From Variovorax sp. CF313 (GTDB lineage: Bacteria; Pseudomonadota; Gammaproteobacteria; Burkholderiales; Burkholderiaceae_C): a DNA stretch of 35,756 nt. The stretch is from contig NZ_AKIW01000171.1 in NCBI RefSeq assembly GCF_000282635.1, positions 1 through 35,756 of the forward strand, given 5' to 3'. This document shows, piece after piece, positions 32,674 through 35,756 of the stretch. The notes under the pieces were generated by a model. The model was not told the origin of the DNA, did not search any database, and saw only the letters and a program-made list of their open reading frames with translations. Position 1 is the stretch's first letter, and each line of letters opens with the position of its first letter. Position numbers and translations under genes: made by a program.

Positions 32674-33687
32674 ATGACCGCACAGACGCTGATCGATACC
32701 GCCCGCGCGCTCGTCGCCGGCGACAAGGGCCTGCTCGCGATGGACGAGAGCAACGCCACCTGCAACAAGCGCTTTGCCGCGCTCGGCATCCCGCAAACCG
32801 AGGCGGCGCGGCGCGAATGGCGCGAACTGATCGTCACCGCGCCGGGCCTGGCCGACAGCATCAGCGGCGCGATCCTGTTCGACGAGACGATCCGCCAGCA
32901 GACCCATGCAGGTGTGCCCTTCGCGAAGGCGTTGTCCGACGCTGGCATCGTCCCCGGCATCAAGGTCGACACCGGAGCGAAGCCGCTGGCCGGACATCCG
33001 GGCGAAACCGTTACCGAAGGCCTCGACGGCCTGCGCGAGCGCCTCGCCGAATACGCTGGCATGGGTGCGCGCTTTGCCAAGTGGCGCGGCGTGATCGCCA
33101 TCGGCGACGGCTTGCCGACGCGCGCATGCATCGACGTCAACGCGCATGCCCTGGCACGCTATGCGGCGCTGTGCCAGGAGGCCGGGCTGGTGCCCATCGT
33201 CGAGCCGGAGGTGCTGATGGACGGTGGCCATGCCTTGGCGCAATGTGCCGAGGTGACCGAAGAGGTGCTGCACCGGACCTTCGCCGAGTTGCGCGCGCAG
33301 GGTGTGCTGCTCGAAGGCATGCTGCTGAAGCCGAACATGGTGCTGCCTGGGCTGAAGGCGCCCACGCAGGATTCGGTCGAAGCGGTGGCCGAGGCTACGG
33401 TCGCCTGCCTGCTGCGCACAGTGCCCGCCGCTGTGCCCGGCGTGGCGTTTCTCTCGGGTGGCCAGCCGGCGCAGCTGGCTTCCGCCCGCCTCAATGAAAT
33501 GAACGCCCGGTTCAGGCCGCGCGTGCCGTGGGCGCTGGCCTTCTCTTTCTCCCGTGCGGTGCAGCAGCCCGCGCTCGACGCATGGAAGGGCGATGCCGCC
33601 AACGCGTCCGCTGCGCAGCAGGCGCTGGTGCTTCGCACCCGATCCAACCAGGCCGCGCGCCGCGGGGCACTGGCCACAACGCCTTAA
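32674..33687 (+). CDS. Class I fructose-bisphosphate aldolase
   Basis: A 337-residue Schiff-base aldolase of the eukaryotic-like class I type. The opening helix with GDKGLLAMDESNATCNKRF, then SGAILFDETIRQQ, VPGIKVDTGAKPLAG, FAKWRGVIAIGDGLPT, IVEPEVLMDG and LLEGMLLKPNMVLPG match the muscle-type aldolase family. The lysine in LLKPNMV is the Schiff-base residue. SGGQPAQLAS is the phosphate-binding region. GAGG six bases upstream supports ATG 32674. It is 47 bases after the FAD oxidoreductase gene and probably co-transcribed. Its stop is only six bases from that of the convergent msrA. Confidence 0.94.
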   Translation: MTAQTLIDTARALVAGDKGLLAMDESNATCNKRFAALGIPQTEAARREWRELIVTAPGLADSISGAILFDETIRQQTHAGVPFAKALSDAGIVPGIKVDTGAKPLAGHPGETVTEGLDGLRERLAEYAGMGARFAKWRGVIAIGDGLPTRACIDVNAHALARYAALCQEAGLVPIVEPEVLMDGGHALAQCAEVTEEVLHRTFAELRAQGVLLEGMLLKPNMVLPGLKAPTQDSVEAVAEATVACLLRTVPAAVPGVAFLSGGQPAQLASARLNEMNARFRPRVPWALAFSFSRAVQQPALDAWKGDAANASAAQQALVLRTRSNQAARRGALATTP

Positions 33688-33693
33688 TCGGCC

Positions 33694-34395
33694 TTAGCTG
33701 GCCTTGGCCGCCTTCACCAGTGAAGGCGTAGCCCGGTAGCTCTCGGGGAACAGCTTCTTCAGCTCGTCGATCTTCGGCATGTCGTTGATCGCGATGTAGG
33801 GCTGGCTCGGGTGCAGCGTCAGGTAGTCCTGGTGATAGTCCTCGGCCGCGTAGAAGGGTTTGGCCATCTCGACGGTGGTGGCCAGCGGCTTGCCGAAGGC
33901 CTTGGCCTGGTTCAGCTGCGCGATGTAGGCGCTGGCAATGCGGGCCTGCTCGGCGTTCTCGGCGAACACGGTGGAGCGGTATTGCGTGCCGGTGTCGGGA
34001 CCCTGCCGATTGAGCTCGGTCGGGTCGTGCGCCACCGAGAAGTAGATCTGCAGCAGCTTGCCGTAGCTGATCTGCTGCGGGTCGTAGGTGATGCGCACCG
34101 ATTCGGCATGGCCGGTGCGCCCGGAGCCGACCTCGTCGTAGCGCGCCGTCTTCGCATCGCCGCCGGCATAGCCCGACACCGCATTGCTCACGCCCTTGAC
34201 GCGCTGGAACACGCCCTGCACGCCCCAGAAGCAGCCACCGGCGAACACGGCGGTTTCGGTCTTGGCGGCCGGCGGCGCCACGAGGTCGGCCGTGGGCGCG
34301 GGCACGCGGCGGGCGGTTTCGGCGAACGAGGGCACCGCGTACCAGACCAGGGCGGCAGCCGCCAGCGTGCCGGCAGTGAGTGCAAGGGATTTCAT
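33694..34395 (-). CDS. msrA: Exported peptide methionine sulfoxide reductase A, single-cysteine type
   Basis: A 233-residue enzyme that reduces the S form of methionine sulfoxide. A signal peptide (MKSLALTAGTLAAAALVWYA, end near PSFA, residue 25) sends it to the periplasm, whereas typical MsrA is cytoplasmic. The catalytic motif is AVFAGGCFWGVQ with Cys55. SGYAGG, YDEVGSGRTGHAESVRITYDP, FYAAEDYHQDYL are the usual binding blocks. Cys55 is the only cysteine in the chain, so no resolving cysteine exists. A 20-base hairpin (33709-33728, CGCCTTCA / TGAAGGCG) lies in the last codons. It belongs to a group of exported proteins here. Confidence 0.94.
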   Translation of the reverse strand: MKSLALTAGTLAAAALVWYAVPSFAETARRVPAPTADLVAPPAAKTETAVFAGGCFWGVQGVFQRVKGVSNAVSGYAGGDAKTARYDEVGSGRTGHAESVRITYDPQQISYGKLLQIYFSVAHDPTELNRQGPDTGTQYRSTVFAENAEQARIASAYIAQLNQAKAFGKPLATTVEMAKPFYAAEDYHQDYLTLHPSQPYIAINDMPKIDELKKLFPESYRATPSLVKAAKAS

Positions 34396-34490
34396 GAGGG
34401 TTCCTTGAGAGAGCTTTCAGTGGCTGGGAAACCGGCCGACGCGACATTGACGCCGAATCTGCCGGGCGTCAATGGCGGTTGCGAAGGCGC

Positions 34491-34727
34491 TTACTTCTTC
34501 ATCTCGTCCTTGTCCATGCTGTCCTTTTTCATGGCGTCCTTCTTCATGCCGTCCTTCGACATCGAATCCTTGGCCATCGAGTCCTTCTTCATGCCGTCCT
34601 TCGACATGGCGTCTTTCTTCATGCCGTCCTTGGCCATGCCGTCTTTCACCATTTCGTCTGCGGCGAATGCCGAGGCGCCGGCGAAGGCCATGCAGGTTGC
34701 GAGCAGGGTTGCGGTGAGCTTGTTCAT
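34491..34727 (-). CDS. Exported pentapeptide MXKDX repeat protein
   Basis: A 78-residue secreted protein. A 22-residue signal peptide (ending ASAFA) is followed by about ten and a half copies of a five-residue unit of the form M-x-K-D-x (MVKDG, MAKDG, MKKDA, MSKDG and so on) to the end. The mature protein has no hydrophobic core and is Met/Lys/Asp-rich, so it is probably disordered and might bind metal or be a methionine-rich oxidant sink. Such MXKDX proteins are known by name in betaproteobacteria but have no established function. AGGA lies nine bases upstream of the ATG. The repeat also shows at DNA level as a 15-base period. Confidence 0.85.
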   Translation of the reverse strand: MNKLTATLLATCMAFAGASAFAADEMVKDGMAKDGMKKDAMSKDGMKKDSMAKDSMSKDGMKKDAMKKDSMDKDEMKK

Positions 34728-34832
34728 TTGGAATTTTCCTAGTGGTTGATGAAGTTTCGTTTTCAGGATCGGCTCGGTTCAATGAACACGGCCTCGCGCT
34801 TTCTTCGGCAGTCGAGCGGCTTCAGCAGCCCC

Positions 34833-35624
34833 TCAGCTCCCTCCGAACCAGTTGTAGCCCTGGTCTTCCCAGTAGCCGCCGGAATAGGTGTTGGTGACGA
34901 ACATCGCCTTGATGTGCTTCGGGTTCTTGTAGCCAAGCTTCGTCGGCATGCGCAGCTTCATCGGAAAGCCGTACTTGGGCGGCAGGGGCTGTCCGTCGTA
35001 GGTGAGCGTCAGCAAGGTCTGCGGATGCAGCGCGGTGGGCATGTCGATGCTGGTGTAGTAGTCGTCGGCGCACCTGAAGCCGACGTACTTGGCAGTGGTG
35101 TCGGCGCCGATGTGGCGCAGGAAGTCGGCAAAGCGCACGCCGCCCCATTTGCCGATGGCGCTCCAGCCTTCCACGCAGATGTGGCGGGTGATCTGGTCTT
35201 GCTGCGGCATGGCGCGCAGTTCGGTGAGCGTCCAGGCGTGCTTGTCGGCAACCATGCCGGTCACTTCGAGCTTGTAGCTGGCCTCGTCCACCTCGCGCAC
35301 CTCGTCCTCGCCGTAGTAGGCGTTGAAGGGGAAGGGGCGCGTGATCTCTGCTTCCGAGTAGGTCGGCGCAAGCTGCGTCGGGCTGAAGATCAGGCCCTGC
35401 GCCTTGTCGTTGAAGCGCGAGATCTTCGTGAGCGCGGCTTCCACCTGCGCGTTGTCGCTGAGGCTGCAACCCGTGAGCAGCGAGAGGCCGCCGAGCGTCA
35501 GCGAGCGCTGCAGGAAGGCGCGGCGCGAGGGCTGGTCGAGCTGCTTCGCGATCAGTGTGCGGGCTTCGCGCAGCACGGCGTCACCGTCGATGCCGCTCAG
35601 GGTGGGGGCTTTGAAGATCTTCAC
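34833..35624 (-). CDS. Molybdopterin-dependent oxidoreductase, MsrP/YedY-like, Tat-exported lipoprotein
   Basis: A 263-residue protein with a sulfite-oxidase-type molybdopterin fold. The start is GTG at 35624 (MKIFKAPTL), supported by AGGA seven bases upstream; a longer frame lacks support. SRRAFLQ at about residues 33-39 is a twin-arginine signal. The hydrophobic stretch ends in LLTGC, a lipobox, so it may be both Tat-exported and lipid-anchored. The Mo-ligand cysteine is in ITRHICVEGWSAIGKWGG, as in YedY (CVEAW). The C-terminus has PPKYGFPMKLRMPTKLGYKNPKHI and GYWEDQGYNWFGGS. MsrP repairs oxidised methionine in the periplasm, which would fit the nearby exported MsrA. A haem partner would lie outside the window. 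Confidence 0.9.
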   Translation of the reverse strand: MKIFKAPTLSGIDGDAVLREARTLIAKQLDQPSRRAFLQRSLTLGGLSLLTGCSLSDNAQVEAALTKISRFNDKAQGLIFSPTQLAPTYSEAEITRPFPFNAYYGEDEVREVDEASYKLEVTGMVADKHAWTLTELRAMPQQDQITRHICVEGWSAIGKWGGVRFADFLRHIGADTTAKYVGFRCADDYYTSIDMPTALHPQTLLTLTYDGQPLPPKYGFPMKLRMPTKLGYKNPKHIKAMFVTNTYSGGYWEDQGYNWFGGS

Positions 35625-35679
35625 GTCACTTTCCTGCGCTGTGTTGCGTAAGTTGCGCGGTCTCTTCGTGGGACACCGC

Positions 35680-35756
35680 GGAACCGGCTTTGCCGGGCCG
35701 CTGGTGTTGCCCCCGGAAGGGGGTTGACGGAGCGACACGAAGTGCGCGAAGGCTGG
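35680..35756. repeat. GC-rich palindromic intergenic element at the right edge
   Basis: Contains the palindrome CCCCCGGAAGGGGG (35709-35722), preceded by CCGGCTTTGCCGGGCCGCTG and followed by GACGGAGCGACACGAAGTGC. It looks like a second class of dispersed repeats of Comamonadaceae, related in its core to the element at 6633-6729. No gene is visible between 35625 and the window end. Confidence 0.45.

Noticed and set aside
33709..33728. 8-bp hairpin in the 3' end of msrA as a terminator for the convergent aldolase operon
   Set aside because: There is no T-run on either side and it is inside coding sequence, so terminator function is not supported.
34491..34660. Regular 15-base repeats that might suggest a CRISPR or satellite array
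   Set aside because: The period is in frame and encodes the MXKDX pentapeptide after a signal peptide. There are no spacers.

Overview
The window looks like a chromosomal segment of a high-GC betaproteobacterium of the family Comamonadaceae, very probably Variovorax. The best species clue is the class III aminotransferase at 10101-11405. It has the length (434 aa) and the active-site residues (Arg41, Lys267, Arg398) that I recall for the Variovorax paradoxus beta-phenylalanine aminotransferase. The gene order iaaA-gsiABCD, the order cysI-DUF934-cysH-cysD-cysN, the MXKDX repeat protein and the palindromic GC-rich intergenic elements fit the same group. Almost everything is core or metabolic DNA. 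One patch at about 28.9-30.4 kb is more AT-rich and looks acquired.

Layout. 1-1.4 kb: the 5' end of a lipoprotein gene, an rnk-like gene and two identical tRNA-Asn genes, each with its own -10 box and terminator. 1.4-9.1 kb: thiamine. A minus-strand operon thiO-thiS-thiG-thiE ends in a TonB-dependent receptor. thiD diverges from thiO. The HMP-type permease gene cytX converges on thiD, overlaps it tail to tail and carries a TPP riboswitch. 9.25-11.4 kb: a TetR-family regulator diverges from the beta-phenylalanine aminotransferase gene across a 23-bp near-perfect palindrome. 11.4-12.75 kb: fdxA and a ferredoxin/flavodoxin-NADP reductase. 12.8-18.1 kb: assimilatory sulfate reduction (cysI, DUF934, cysH, cysD, cysN), preceded by a cluster of ATAAG half-sites. 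18.2-27.5 kb: an eight-gene minus-strand operon for peptide import and cleavage (RpiR-type regulator, isoaspartyl peptidase, glutathione-type ABC importer, S58 aminopeptidase, M55 D-aminopeptidase).

27.8-28.8 kb: a MerR-family regulator and a convergent SRPBCC gene. 28.9-30.15 kb: a translationally coupled pair of a peptidoglycan amidase without signal peptide and a secreted cysteine-containing protein. This has the architecture of an effector-immunity pair and is the best candidate for something undescribed. 30.4-33.7 kb: a plus-strand operon of aldo/keto reductase, FAD oxidoreductase and class I fructose-bisphosphate aldolase. 33.7-35.6 kb: exported proteins (single-cysteine MsrA, a MXKDX repeat protein, a Tat-exported molybdopterin oxidoreductase).

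How the parts work together. The thiO/S/G/E and thiD products make and join the thiazole and pyrimidine halves of thiamine, and CytX and perhaps the TonB receptor bring in precursors. The cys genes make sulfide for cysteine. FdxA and its reductase sit next to them and could supply electrons, but this is inference. The gsi-type operon imports small peptides and carries three unconventional peptidases to open isoaspartyl, beta- or D-amino linkages. All functions are from sequence reading alone; no database search was run.
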